A stretch of DNA of 9,437 nucleotides, taken from NCBI GenBank assembly GCA_022600255.1, contig JAHZKU010000207.1, positions 1 to 9,437 of the forward strand, written 5' to 3'. Below, piece after piece: positions 1-6,076 of the stretch. The translations under genes and the position numbers were made by a program. The notes beneath the pieces were generated by a model. That model was not told the DNA's origin. It was given only the letters and a program-made list of their open reading frames with translations, and did no database searches. Source of the stretch: Actinomycetes bacterium. GTDB lineage: Bacteria > Actinomycetota > Actinomycetes > S36-B12 > GCA-2699445. Each line of letters opens with the position of its first letter. The stretch's first letter is position 1.

Positions 1-71
1 CCGCCGTGGTGTAATCGGCAACACATCGGACTTTGAATCCGACATTCCAGGTTCGATCCCTGGCGGCGGAG
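1..71 (+). tRNA. tRNA-Gln (anticodon TTG), 5' base cut off
   Basis: This is a cloverleaf tRNA that reads the glutamine codon CAA (and CAG by wobble). The acceptor stem pairs bases 1-6 plus one missing upstream T with CGGCGGA at 64-70, leaving discriminator G71. The anticodon stem TCGGA (26-30) pairs with TCCGA (38-42) around a 7-base loop with anticodon TTG at 33-35. The T stem CCAGG (47-51) pairs with CCTGG (59-63) around loop TTCGATC (52-58). No CCA end is encoded, since 72-74 reads CTT, so CCA would have to be added after processing. The gene lies only 60 bases upstream of glmU on the same strand, so the two may share a transcript, with tRNA 3' processing forming the glmU mRNA 5' end; that last point is inference. 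Confidence 0.97.
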
Positions 72-98
72 CTTTGCCGGGTAGAGCCGCTATCCTCA

Positions 99-121
99 GT
101 GGTTGGACCTGCTCTAACCAC
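99..121 (+). promoter_or_regulatory. Hairpin between tRNA-Gln and glmU, abutting the glmU Shine-Dalgarno
   Basis: GTGGTTGGA (99-107) pairs with TCTAACCAC (113-121), including one G-U pair, to give a 9-bp stem with a 5-base loop. The stem ends at the base before the Shine-Dalgarno GGGAG (122-126), which is 5 bases from the ATG at 132. There is no T-tract after it, so it is not a classical terminator. It could mark or protect the 5' end left by tRNA processing, or tune glmU translation. The stem is visible in the sequence; the role is inferred. Confidence 0.5.
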
Positions 122-131
122 GGGAGACCAC

Positions 132-1577
132 ATGTCGTACCAAGGCCCGTCAGCGGTTGTCATTCTGGCCGCTGGCGCCGGGACCAGAATGCGGTCCCAA
201 ACCCCCAAAGTGCTTCACGCAATTTGTGGTCGACCCTTAGTCGGGCACGTTGTGGCGGCGGCCCTCGATGCCGGCGCACAGCACACCGTGGTGGTTTGTG
301 GGCACCAGCGCGATGCCGTTGAGGATTACTTGGCACGGGATTGGCCAGCAGTGATCACCACGGTGCAGGAGGAGCAGAATGGCACCGGGCATGCCGTGCG
401 CGTCACCCTGCAGCAACTAGCTGGCGCGGGGGTGAGTTTGTCCGGCGGGCCCGTGGTTGTGGTTTCGGGGGATTCGCCACTCCTGACAGCGGAAACGATT
501 CAAGATTTGGCTCGCACACATGCTGCGGAGTCCGCGGCCGTCACTGTCTTAACGGCTGTACTGCCCGATGCCACCGGATACGGTCGAGTGATTCGCGATT
601 CGGCCGGCGCCATCGTGGCCAACGTCGAACACAAGGACGCAGACGCAGCCACGTTGGACATCAACGAAGTCAACTCGGGCATGTACGCGTTTGACCCGCA
701 GTTTCTCGGGTCCGCCGTAACCGAGTTGAGTACCCAGAATGCGCAAGGGGAAGAGTACCTGCCGGATCTGATCGCCATTGCGCGCGAACAGGGTCGCGTC
801 GTGGCGGGTCTGGCGGTGGATCCGCTGGAGATTTCTGGAGTCAACAACCGCTTCCAGTTGGCACAATGCGAGACCGCCATGCGCGCCAGGGTGAATCAGC
901 GACACATGGAGGCCGGCGTCACCATGGTTGATCCTGCGTCCACCTACATCGATGTCACGGTGGATATTGAGGCAGATGTGACCTTGGAGCCAGGGTCGAT
1001 TCTGCGGGGAGCGTCCGAAATCTCCGCGGGGGCGGTGGTCGGGCCGGATACGACCTTAATCGACACTGAGGTGGGTCCGGACGCGACCGTGAATCGGTCG
1101 CATGCGCAGTTGGCGGTGGTAGGGGCCGAAGTCCACGTTGGTCCCTTCTCATTCCTGCGCCCCGGCGCGATCTTGGCGCAGGGCTCGAAGGTCGGGGCCT
1201 ACGTTGAGGTCAAGAATTCCTACGTCGGCCCGGGCTCAAAGGTGCCGCACCTCTCGTACGTGGGCGATGCCACGATCGGAGCTGGCAGCAACATCGGCGC
1301 AGCCACGATTTTTGCCAACTATGACGGCGTGGGCAAACACCCCACCACCATTGGTGATGAAGTTCGTGTTGGCAGTGACACCATGTTGGTAGCACCCGTG
1401 GAAATCGGAGATGGCGCCTATACCGCCGCAGGTTCTGTGATCACCCAGGACGTTCCACCGGGGGCGCTTGGGATTGGTCGCGGGCGACAGGCCAATATTG
1501 AGAACTGGGTGATAAGCAATCGCCCAGATACAGAATCGGCAAAGGTCGCAGAGGCAGCGTTGGAGGACGATTCCTAG
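132..1577 (+). CDS. glmU: Bifunctional UDP-GlcNAc pyrophosphorylase / glucosamine-1-phosphate acetyltransferase GlmU
   Basis: This cytoplasmic enzyme makes UDP-N-acetylglucosamine for peptidoglycan. Its C-terminal domain acetylates glucosamine-1-phosphate with acetyl-CoA, and its N-terminal domain then uridylates the product. The 481-aa length is normal for the family. The N-terminal nucleotidyltransferase signature LAAGAGTRM (residues 12-20) is followed by PKVLH (25-29), the uridine-binding QNGTGHA (from Q82), metal-site GD with D114, and EVNSGMY (from E179). From about residue 265 the hexapeptide repeats of a left-handed beta-helix begin, with the acetyltransferase residues in HLSYVGD (H373) and NYDG (N396-G399). 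I chose ATG 132 because GGGAG lies 5 bases upstream and the protein then starts just before the Rossmann strand; the open frame extends upstream to base 33, but that part lies in the tRNA. It is the first gene of a tight pair with prs. Confidence 0.97.
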   Translation: MSYQGPSAVVILAAGAGTRMRSQTPKVLHAICGRPLVGHVVAAALDAGAQHTVVVCGHQRDAVEDYLARDWPAVITTVQEEQNGTGHAVRVTLQQLAGAGVSLSGGPVVVVSGDSPLLTAETIQDLARTHAAESAAVTVLTAVLPDATGYGRVIRDSAGAIVANVEHKDADAATLDINEVNSGMYAFDPQFLGSAVTELSTQNAQGEEYLPDLIAIAREQGRVVAGLAVDPLEISGVNNRFQLAQCETAMRARVNQRHMEAGVTMVDPASTYIDVTVDIEADVTLEPGSILRGASEISAGAVVGPDTTLIDTEVGPDATVNRSHAQLAVVGAEVHVGPFSFLRPGAILAQGSKVGAYVEVKNSYVGPGSKVPHLSYVGDATIGAGSNIGAATIFANYDGVGKHPTTIGDEVRVGSDTMLVAPVEIGDGAYTAAGSVITQDVPPGALGIGRGRQANIENWVISNRPDTESAKVAEAALEDDS

Positions 1578-2564
1578 ATGAGCACCAGAGTTGAGAGCAG
1601 CATCACGCTCACGCCACAGAAGAGGCTGCTTTTCAGCGCCGGGCGCTCGCACCCGGAGTTGGCCGAGCGCGTGGCCGAGGAGCTTGGTGCCGATCTGAGT
1701 CCGGTCTCGGCCCGGGATTTCGCGAACGGTGAGATCTTCGTGCGCTTTGAGGAATCGGTGCGCGGCTGTGATGTCTTCATTCTGCAAAGCCACACCAACC
1801 CCATCAACAAGTGGATGATGGAGCAACTCATTATGGTCGACGCCGCCAAGCGGGCCTCCGCAAAGCGGATTACGGTCGTCGCGCCGTTTCTGGGGTACGC
1901 CCGGCAAGACAAGAAACACCGGGGTCGGGAGCCCATCACGGCACGACTGGTGATGGATATGTTCGCCACCGCTGGCGCAGATCGTTTCATGACACTGGAT
2001 CTGCACACGTCCCAGATTCAGGGGTTCTTTGACGGCCCAGTGGACCATCTCTTCGCCCTGCCCCTATTGACCAGCTACATCGCGGAAAACTATGCGGACA
2101 AGCCCATCACGGTGGTTTCGCCAGATGCGGGTCGGGTGCGGGTCGCAGAGCGGTGGACCGACGTGCTCGGAGCCCCCTTGGCCATCATCCATAAGCGCCG
2201 GGATCCCGATGTGCCCAATCAGGTTAAGGTCTTCGAGGTCGTGGGTGAGGTGCAGGACCGACTTTGTGTGGTCGTCGACGACATGATCGACACCGGTGGC
2301 ACGATCGCGAAGGCGTCTGAGACTCTCTTCGAGAACGGGGCGGCGGAAGTGGTGGTTGCCGCTACACATGGGATCCTCAGTGATCCCGCTGCAGAACGAC
2401 TGTCGTCGTCAGGTATCTCCGAGGTGCTCGTGACGGACACGTTGCCGATTGAGGCCGAGAAGAGGTTTGAGCAGTTGACGGTACTGTCGGTTGCGCCGTT
2501 GCTGGCCCGGGCGATCAAGGAGGTCTTCTCCGACGGTTCGGTCACAAGCATGTTCGAGCCCTAA
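1578..2564 (+). CDS. prs: Ribose-phosphate pyrophosphokinase (PRPP synthetase, class I)
   Basis: Prs transfers pyrophosphate from ATP to ribose-5-phosphate, giving PRPP for purine, pyrimidine, histidine, tryptophan and NAD synthesis and, in arabinan-making actinobacteria, for decaprenyl-phosphoribose. The 328-aa protein carries the family landmarks: FANGEIFVRF near the N-terminus, ARQDKKHRGREPI (residues 108-120) of the ATP site, catalytic-region His in DLHTSQIQGFFDGPVDH (H143), and the ribose-5-phosphate loop VVDDMIDTGGT (D234, D235, D238, T239). The sequence closely resembles mycobacterial PrsA from memory. The ATG directly follows the glmU stop TAG with no intervening base, and its Shine-Dalgarno GGAGG (1562-1566) lies inside the glmU end, so translational coupling with glmU is likely. 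GlmU uses UTP and Prs feeds UTP synthesis, which fits joint expression. Confidence 0.97.
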   Translation: MSTRVESSITLTPQKRLLFSAGRSHPELAERVAEELGADLSPVSARDFANGEIFVRFEESVRGCDVFILQSHTNPINKWMMEQLIMVDAAKRASAKRITVVAPFLGYARQDKKHRGREPITARLVMDMFATAGADRFMTLDLHTSQIQGFFDGPVDHLFALPLLTSYIAENYADKPITVVSPDAGRVRVAERWTDVLGAPLAIIHKRRDPDVPNQVKVFEVVGEVQDRLCVVVDDMIDTGGTIAKASETLFENGAAEVVVAATHGILSDPAAERLSSSGISEVLVTDTLPIEAEKRFEQLTVLSVAPLLARAIKEVFSDGSVTSMFEP

Positions 2565-2579
2565 ACCGGCGCACTGGCG

Positions 2580-2620
2580 GCGTTAGCCGGGTTGGCTCCC
2601 GGTCCTTGCGAGCCTAACGC
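2580..2620. terminator. Possible bidirectional terminator between convergent prs and DMT gene
   Basis: In the 66-base gap between the two stop codons, GCGTTAG (2580-2586) pairs with CTAACGC (2614-2620), and the inner CCGGG (2587-2591) pairs with CCCGG (2598-2602) around a 6-base loop, leaving an 11-base bulge on one side. An alternative stem is GGCTC (2594-2598) with GAGCC (2610-2614). The symmetry lets it fold in transcripts from both strands. Neither side has a T-tract, so it may halt or protect 3' ends rather than act as a classical intrinsic terminator. Confidence 0.45.
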
Positions 2621-2630
2621 GGCTGCCTGA

Positions 2631-3557
2631 CTACGTACTGGGGTTGGGCTGGCCTTCGGTCACATCGAGGTCCTCCGCCAATGCGGGGGTTGTGGACATG
2701 ACGGCCACGCCAACAAAAACTAGCGCTAGGGCCAGCAGGCGCAGGAGCCAGGTCACGACGCCACCCGGCAGGGTTTGCCCGAATGCCGTAAGCGCCACCA
2801 CGATCGGAATCAGCAATAGGAAGACCTGATGAGTGGGAGCAACACGGTTGGCGGTGTGGACCCGCAACGAGTGCTGCAATCGGTTGATCGACCAAATCCC
2901 ACAGACAATCAGGATCAGCCAAGCTACCGCGCTGAACCACACCGGGGGCACCACGCCACCAGTTTCCTCCGCGGCGCGCCGGGCACCCACGATCACCAAC
3001 ATGGATGCGGCCACCCCCATCACGGTGCCGCTCACCACCCCGATCAGCGCTGCCCGTTTGCCCTCCTCTTTCACCAACCCGCTGCGGTAAATCAGCAGCA
3101 GCACGAGCGCAAATGCCACTAGACCGCCGATCACGATCACAAACGTCAGCGGGGCCACCCCGACGTAGGCGGTTCGGCCTTCGCCCAGCGTGGACAGACT
3201 GACAAAAAGTCCCACGATGATCATGACGATCCCGATGAACTCGCGACGTTGGGGCCGTTCCCCCAATAAGGGGGCGGCCAAGATCACGATGACCACCAGG
3301 CTGAGAGCCGCGAACGGTTGCACCACTGCGACCGGGGCGAGTTGAAATGATCGAGCCGTCAGGAAGATTCCAACCATGAAACTGGCAATGCCTGTCCACC
3401 ACAACGGCTTCCTGACCACGTGGGTGATCAACCGAGCACCGTCAGACAAGTCAGTGTGCGCGGCCACTCGGCGGAGTAGCACGGTCGAAAGACCAACAAA
3501 GACCGCCGCGATGGTGTTGACGACAATTCCAGCAACCATGGGGCTTGAGTCTGCCAT
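2631..3557 (-). CDS. DMT-superfamily (EamA/NIPA-like) integral membrane transporter
   Basis: This 308-aa protein has about nine hydrophobic segments, at roughly residues 7-27, 50-70, 74-96, 103-123, 133-158, 169-190, 205-226, 238-258 and 263-284, so it sits in the cytoplasmic membrane. The segment RSFQLAPVAVVQPFAALSL followed by LLGERPQRREFIGIVMIIVG is typical of the drug/metabolite transporter fold, where a proline-rich helix precedes a GE-R loop. The substrate cannot be told; resemblance to the DUF803/NIPA magnesium-transporter branch is possible but unproven. The C-terminal tail (about 285-308) is hydrophilic and acidic. GGTGA, complementary to 3565-3569, sits 7 bases before the ATG and supports this start; Met7 is an alternative. 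It is transcribed against prs and away from rplY, so it splits the usual actinobacterial prs-rplY order. Confidence 0.8.
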   Translation of the reverse strand: MADSSPMVAGIVVNTIAAVFVGLSTVLLRRVAAHTDLSDGARLITHVVRKPLWWTGIASFMVGIFLTARSFQLAPVAVVQPFAALSLVVIVILAAPLLGERPQRREFIGIVMIIVGLFVSLSTLGEGRTAYVGVAPLTFVIVIGGLVAFALVLLLIYRSGLVKEEGKRAALIGVVSGTVMGVAASMLVIVGARRAAEETGGVVPPVWFSAVAWLILIVCGIWSINRLQHSLRVHTANRVAPTHQVFLLLIPIVVALTAFGQTLPGGVVTWLLRLLALALVFVGVAVMSTTPALAEDLDVTEGQPNPST

Positions 3558-3592
3558 GAAGCGGTCACCGGCTACGCTCCAGCGGCTAACCG

Positions 3593-3634
3593 GGGATCAC
3601 ATCTGTGCCGACTGGCTTTGTGTGGGATCAGATG
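3593..3634. repeat. Direct repeat GGGATCA plus inverted repeat CATCTG/CAGATG
   Basis: GGGATCA occurs at 3593-3599 and again at 3624-3630, 31 bp apart, which is close to three helical turns. CATCTG (3600-3605) and CAGATG (3629-3634) form a perfect 6-bp inverted repeat across the same stretch. The block lies 36-77 bases upstream of the minus-strand transporter start, where an operator or promoter-proximal structure could be expected. I saw no clear -35/-10 pair for that gene. A chance origin is possible. Confidence 0.3.
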
Positions 3635-3656
3635 GGGCGGGGCACCGAGTGCTCGT

Positions 3657-3706
3657 GAGTCAAGAGCCCGCGGCCCCTCCCATGTCGGCGCGGTCTTTTG
3701 TGACTC
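3657..3706 (+). terminator. Long imperfect hairpin with internal terminator-like stem and T-run
   Basis: CCGCG (3668-3672) pairs with CGCGG (3689-3693), extended by CC (3674-3675) with GG (3687-3688) past one bulged G. The 3' arm is followed by TCTTTT (3694-3699), which on the plus strand resembles an intrinsic terminator. Outer arms AGA (3663-3665)/TCT (3694-3696) and GAGTCA (3657-3662)/TGACTC (3701-3706) lengthen the fold. No annotated plus-strand gene ends here, so it would have to stop read-through or antisense transcription, or be the 3' end of a small RNA. The pairings are seen; the function is inferred. Confidence 0.35.
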
Positions 3707-3805
3707 GCCGGAGTCGTCGAAGTCTGCGGTTCTGGAGCCAACGGCCGAGTTGTCCCCGTTCCCTCCCAGACACGCATGGCGCACTGGTGGGAATCAAGGC
3801 GCGTG

Positions 3806-3835
3806 TTGGGATTTTGTGGCCGGTTCGCCTACACT
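3806..3835 (+). promoter_or_regulatory. Sigma70-type promoter for rplY
   Basis: TTGGGA (3806-3811) and TACACT (3830-3835) are separated by 18 bases. The -10 fits the actinobacterial TAnnnT pattern and the -35 starts with the key TTG. Transcription would begin near 3841-3843, giving a leader of about 120 bases before the rplY ATG. The upstream transporter gene points the other way, so rplY-pth-cysQ need a promoter in this gap. Confidence 0.6.
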
Positions 3836-3842
3836 AGGGGTT

Positions 3843-3961
3843 CCTCGGCGAGGGATTCTTGACGGTGCAGGCGCTGCCGCAGTCGTTTCGGAATCCGTGA
3901 TCGACGTGGTTCGCAACAGCGCGCCGAGGCCGCTTGTGAGCCGAAATACCGAGGAGCCCTC
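3843..3961 (+). promoter_or_regulatory. Structured 5' leader of rplY (candidate cis-regulatory RNA)
   Basis: The leader folds into nested stems. A closing stem pairs CCTCGGCG (3843-3850) with CGCCGAGG (3922-3929). Inside it GGATTC (3853-3858) pairs with GAATCC (3891-3896), which encloses GCAG (3867-3870)/CTGC (3874-3877). The same 5' arm CCTCGG (3843-3848) can instead pair with CCGAGG (3949-3954), which overlaps the Shine-Dalgarno GAGGAG (3951-3956). So the two states would leave the ribosome site free or covered. L25 binds 5S rRNA, and r-protein leaders that sense their own protein are known in bacteria; autoregulation here is inference. I do not recognise this as a specific described leader family. 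Confidence 0.45.
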
Positions 3962-4555
3962 ATGTCTACCGACGTTCATATCGCCGCTGAATCCCGCGCA
4001 GACTTCGGCAAAGGGGCTTCGCGCCGCTATCGTCGTGATGGCCGGGTTCCTGCAGTGATGTATGGCTCCGGCAGCCAGTTGCGCCACGTCACGCTGCCCA
4101 GTCACGAGCTGAACTTGGCACTACGAATCCCCCGGGTGGTGTTGGACGTCTCGATTGACGGCAGCCAACTGCTAGTGGCCCCTCGCGACGTCCAGCGAGA
4201 CCCGCTGCGACTCGACCTGTTGCACATCGACCTCATCTTGCTGACCGACGCGGATGTAGCCGCTCGACATGCTTACGCAGAGGCCCTGGAGAAGGCAGAG
4301 TCTAAGGCAGAAGAAGCCGGATTCGAGCCGCATGCTGCAGCCGCGCTCTTGGAGGAAGCCGCCTCAAACGAAGAGGACATCAACGCCGTCGCGGAAAACA
4401 TCGTGGAGCTCCTCGAGGAACAGCAGAAGGCCCTGCGGGCTGCTGCCGCCGTTGCCGCCGCTCGGGAAGAGGCCGCCGAGGCCGCCGAAGCCGAGGGTGC
4501 TGCGGCCGGCGAGGGCGAGGAAGAATCCGCCGCGGAGGACTCCGATTCCGAGTAG
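3962..4555 (+). CDS. rplY: Ribosomal protein bL25 (general stress protein Ctc family) with an atypical helical acidic C-terminus
   Basis: L25 binds the loop E region of 5S rRNA in the 50S subunit. Residues 1-95 are a clear L25 domain: SRADFGKGASRRYRRDGRVPAVMYG (11-35), VTLPSHEL (43-50), and the closing VQRDPLRLDLLHIDLILL (77-94). Most actinobacterial homologues I know continue into a second beta-barrel (TL5/Ctc) domain of about 90 residues. Here residues 96-197 are instead Ala/Glu-rich and predicted helical, with heptad-like stretches such as NAVAENIVELLEEQQKAL (141-158), ending in an acidic tail (EEESAAEDSDSE). The start has GAGGAG (3951-3956) 5 bases upstream. pth follows after 9 bases, so the two are co-transcribed. 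Identity as L25 is secure; the role of the tail is unknown. Confidence 0.93.
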   Translation: MSTDVHIAAESRADFGKGASRRYRRDGRVPAVMYGSGSQLRHVTLPSHELNLALRIPRVVLDVSIDGSQLLVAPRDVQRDPLRLDLLHIDLILLTDADVAARHAYAEALEKAESKAEEAGFEPHAAAALLEEAASNEEDINAVAENIVELLEEQQKALRAAAAVAAAREEAAEAAEAEGAAAGEGEEESAAEDSDSE

Positions 4556-4564
4556 GGCGGATTC

Positions 4565-5140
4565 ATGAGCTCGCCATGGGCGGTGGTCGGCCTCGGCAAC
4601 CCCGGGGCGAAGTACGCGCAGACCCGTCACAACGTGGGGGCCATGGCCGTTGCGGACCTCGCTCGCGCGTTGGATGAGACCCTGCGCCCAAAGAGCAAGG
4701 TTCGCTGCGCGGTGGCGGAGGTCCGCATCCACCAAGAACGGGTGGTGCTGGCGGTTCCGGGTAGCTATATGAACGAGTCCGGTGGCCCGACGCGGGCCCT
4801 CAGCGACTTCTTCAAGGTCGCGCCGGATCGACTGGTTGTTGTGCACGATGAAGTGGACCTGCCCTTCGGTTCCATGCGCCTGAAGTTTGCTGGCGGCGAC
4901 AACGGCCACAATGGGCTGCGCAGTATCCGATCCTCGCTCGGCACCGGAGACTGGTACCGCCTCCGGATCGGTGTCGGTCGGGGAAATAGCCGCAGTGGCG
5001 ACACCGCCGGCCACGTACTTGCGCGCTTCGCGGGATCCGAGCAAGCCGCGTTGCGCGAAGACCTCCAAACGGCCGGGGACGCGATCGAAGTGCTCATCAC
5101 AGACGGACTCGCTCGGGCGCAATCCCAGTACAACTCGTAG
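4565..5140 (+). CDS. pth: Peptidyl-tRNA hydrolase Pth
   Basis: Pth cleaves the ester bond of peptidyl-tRNA released from stalled ribosomes, returning free tRNA and peptide in the cytoplasm. The 191-aa protein has every catalytic and substrate-binding residue of the bacterial family: N12 in GLGNPG, H22 in TRHNVG, N70 in SYMNESG, D95 in HDEVDLP, and H115-N116 in GHNGLRS. VGRG (977-end region of the gene, from nt 4975) and the C-terminal lid helix are also normal. GGGCGG (4555-4560) directly after the rplY stop, 4 bases before the ATG, acts as ribosome binding site and overlaps the rplY stop by one base. The gap to rplY is 9 bases, so the two are an operon, a pairing well known in actinobacteria. 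Confidence 0.97.
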   Translation: MSSPWAVVGLGNPGAKYAQTRHNVGAMAVADLARALDETLRPKSKVRCAVAEVRIHQERVVLAVPGSYMNESGGPTRALSDFFKVAPDRLVVVHDEVDLPFGSMRLKFAGGDNGHNGLRSIRSSLGTGDWYRLRIGVGRGNSRSGDTAGHVLARFAGSEQAALREDLQTAGDAIEVLITDGLARAQSQYNS

Positions 5141-5213
5141 TGACCTTCGCCGGTTGCCTGACGGGGTACATCCGGCAGTCCGGGATGCGTGCCTTCGACG
5201 ATCCTGGCAGGTG

Positions 5214-6023
5214 ATGGACTACGGTTCAGGTGTGGCAACTGAAACCGACCTTGAACTCGCTGTCCGACTCGCACAGGCTGCTGGCCAACTCCTATTGCAG
5301 ATCCGCCAAGACGCTGGGGTCGTGGCCCCCGATGATAAGGCGGCTCTGAAAGCCCTGCGCGACAAGGCGGATGCCGCCGCGCACGTCCTGATCACCGACG
5401 GCTTAGCCGAAGCCCGACCTGCGGACGCTGTCCTCAGCGAAGAAGGCAAGGACAACGAAGAACGACTGTCCGCGCGCCGAGTCTGGATTGTTGATCCATT
5501 GGACGGAACTTGGGAGTACGGCCAGGGTCGCTCAGACTTCGGGGTCCACATCGCGCTGTATGACACCGAAACCGGCGACATGTTGACTGGTGTGGTCGAT
5601 CTCCCAGAGCAGGGCCTGACCCGCACCTCGCAAGATGAGCCGGCCCTGGCTAGCTTGCCCCATGACCGACCCATCAGGATCGTCGCGTCGCGGACCAGAC
5701 CGCCGCAGGACTTGCAGCAGATCGCCGACCGGCTGGCCAATCGCCTTGGTCATGAGGTCGAAATCGTCAACGTCGGCTCGGTCGGGGCAAAAGTGAACGT
5801 GATCTTGCAGGGCGACGCAGAGGCCTACCTGCACAACACTGGGTTCTACGAGTGGGATTTGGCTGCTCCGCTCGGTGTCGCCCAGCAGTACGGCCTGGCG
5901 ATCTCCCACTGGGATCAAGGAGATGTCGTCTTCAACCAGATGCCGCCGTACGTCAAAGACGTTTTTGTTTCCCACCCAGCTCTGGCAGGAGATCTTTCGG
6001 CCGCTTTGACCGGTCCGGAGTAG
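5214..6023 (+). CDS. cysQ: 3'(2'),5'-bisphosphate nucleotidase CysQ (inositol monophosphatase family)
   Basis: CysQ is a Mg2+-dependent, lithium-sensitive type phosphatase that turns 3'-phosphoadenosine 5'-phosphate (PAP) into AMP, keeping sulfate assimilation from being inhibited; mycobacterial CysQ also acts on PAPS and inositol phosphates. The 269-aa protein shows the first metal site in AVLSEE (E76, E77), the signature WIVDPLDGT (D94, D97, G98, T99), GSVGAK (188-193), and the second metal site in YEWDLAAP (D215). Overall order matches mycobacterial CysQ from memory. The start is uncertain: ATG 5214 has AGG only a few bases upstream, and GTG 5232 (starting VATETDLEL) is an alternative. An open frame runs back to 4887 but lies over pth and is not coding. 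It is 73 bases after pth, probably in the same transcript. Confidence 0.88.
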   Translation: MDYGSGVATETDLELAVRLAQAAGQLLLQIRQDAGVVAPDDKAALKALRDKADAAAHVLITDGLAEARPADAVLSEEGKDNEERLSARRVWIVDPLDGTWEYGQGRSDFGVHIALYDTETGDMLTGVVDLPEQGLTRTSQDEPALASLPHDRPIRIVASRTRPPQDLQQIADRLANRLGHEVEIVNVGSVGAKVNVILQGDAEAYLHNTGFYEWDLAAPLGVAQQYGLAISHWDQGDVVFNQMPPYVKDVFVSHPALAGDLSAALTGPE

Positions 6024-6076
6024 ACCCGCTGGTTCCCGGTGGGCTGAGTCTACGGGGGGCCTAGCACCAACTCAGC
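6021..6076 (+). terminator. Inverted repeats at the cysQ 3' end, weak terminator candidate
   Basis: GCTGAGT (6043-6049) pairs perfectly with ACTCAGC (6070-6076), with a 20-base G-rich loop. An overlapping alternative pairs TAGAC at the stop codon (6021-6025) with GTCTA (6048-6052), with CCC (6025-6027) and GGG (6041-6043) partly extending it. The two cannot form together. No T-tract follows, so intrinsic termination is doubtful. Confidence 0.35.

Noticed and set aside
33..131. The glmU frame stays open upstream to an ATG at 33.
   Set aside because: That stretch lies in the tRNA-Gln gene and its spacer; ATG 132 has a proper ribosome binding site and gives the family N-terminus.
1236..2048. 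A 270-codon minus-strand open frame opposite glmU and prs.
   Set aside because: It spans the junction of two secure genes on the other strand and has shadow-like composition.
3545..3578. TTGAGT and TACGCT as a plus-strand promoter for a small RNA.
   Set aside because: The spacing is 22 bases, too long for a sigma70-type promoter.
3618..4058. A plus-strand open frame of 146 codons across the rplY leader.
   Set aside because: It runs over the promoter, leader and start of rplY in another frame and has no recognisable domain.
4440..4530. GCC/GAG-rich triplet stretch in rplY as a microsatellite.
   Set aside because: It simply encodes the Ala/Glu tail with mixed codons and is not a regular repeat.
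4364..5122. A 252-codon minus-strand open frame opposite rplY and pth.
   Set aside because: It is opposite two clearly identified genes, shows no recognised motif, and long antisense frames are expected in GC-rich DNA.
4887..5213. A long upstream extension of the cysQ frame.
   Set aside because: It overlaps pth in another frame, shows Arg/Ser/Thr-rich shadow composition, and CysQ homologues begin near the chosen start.
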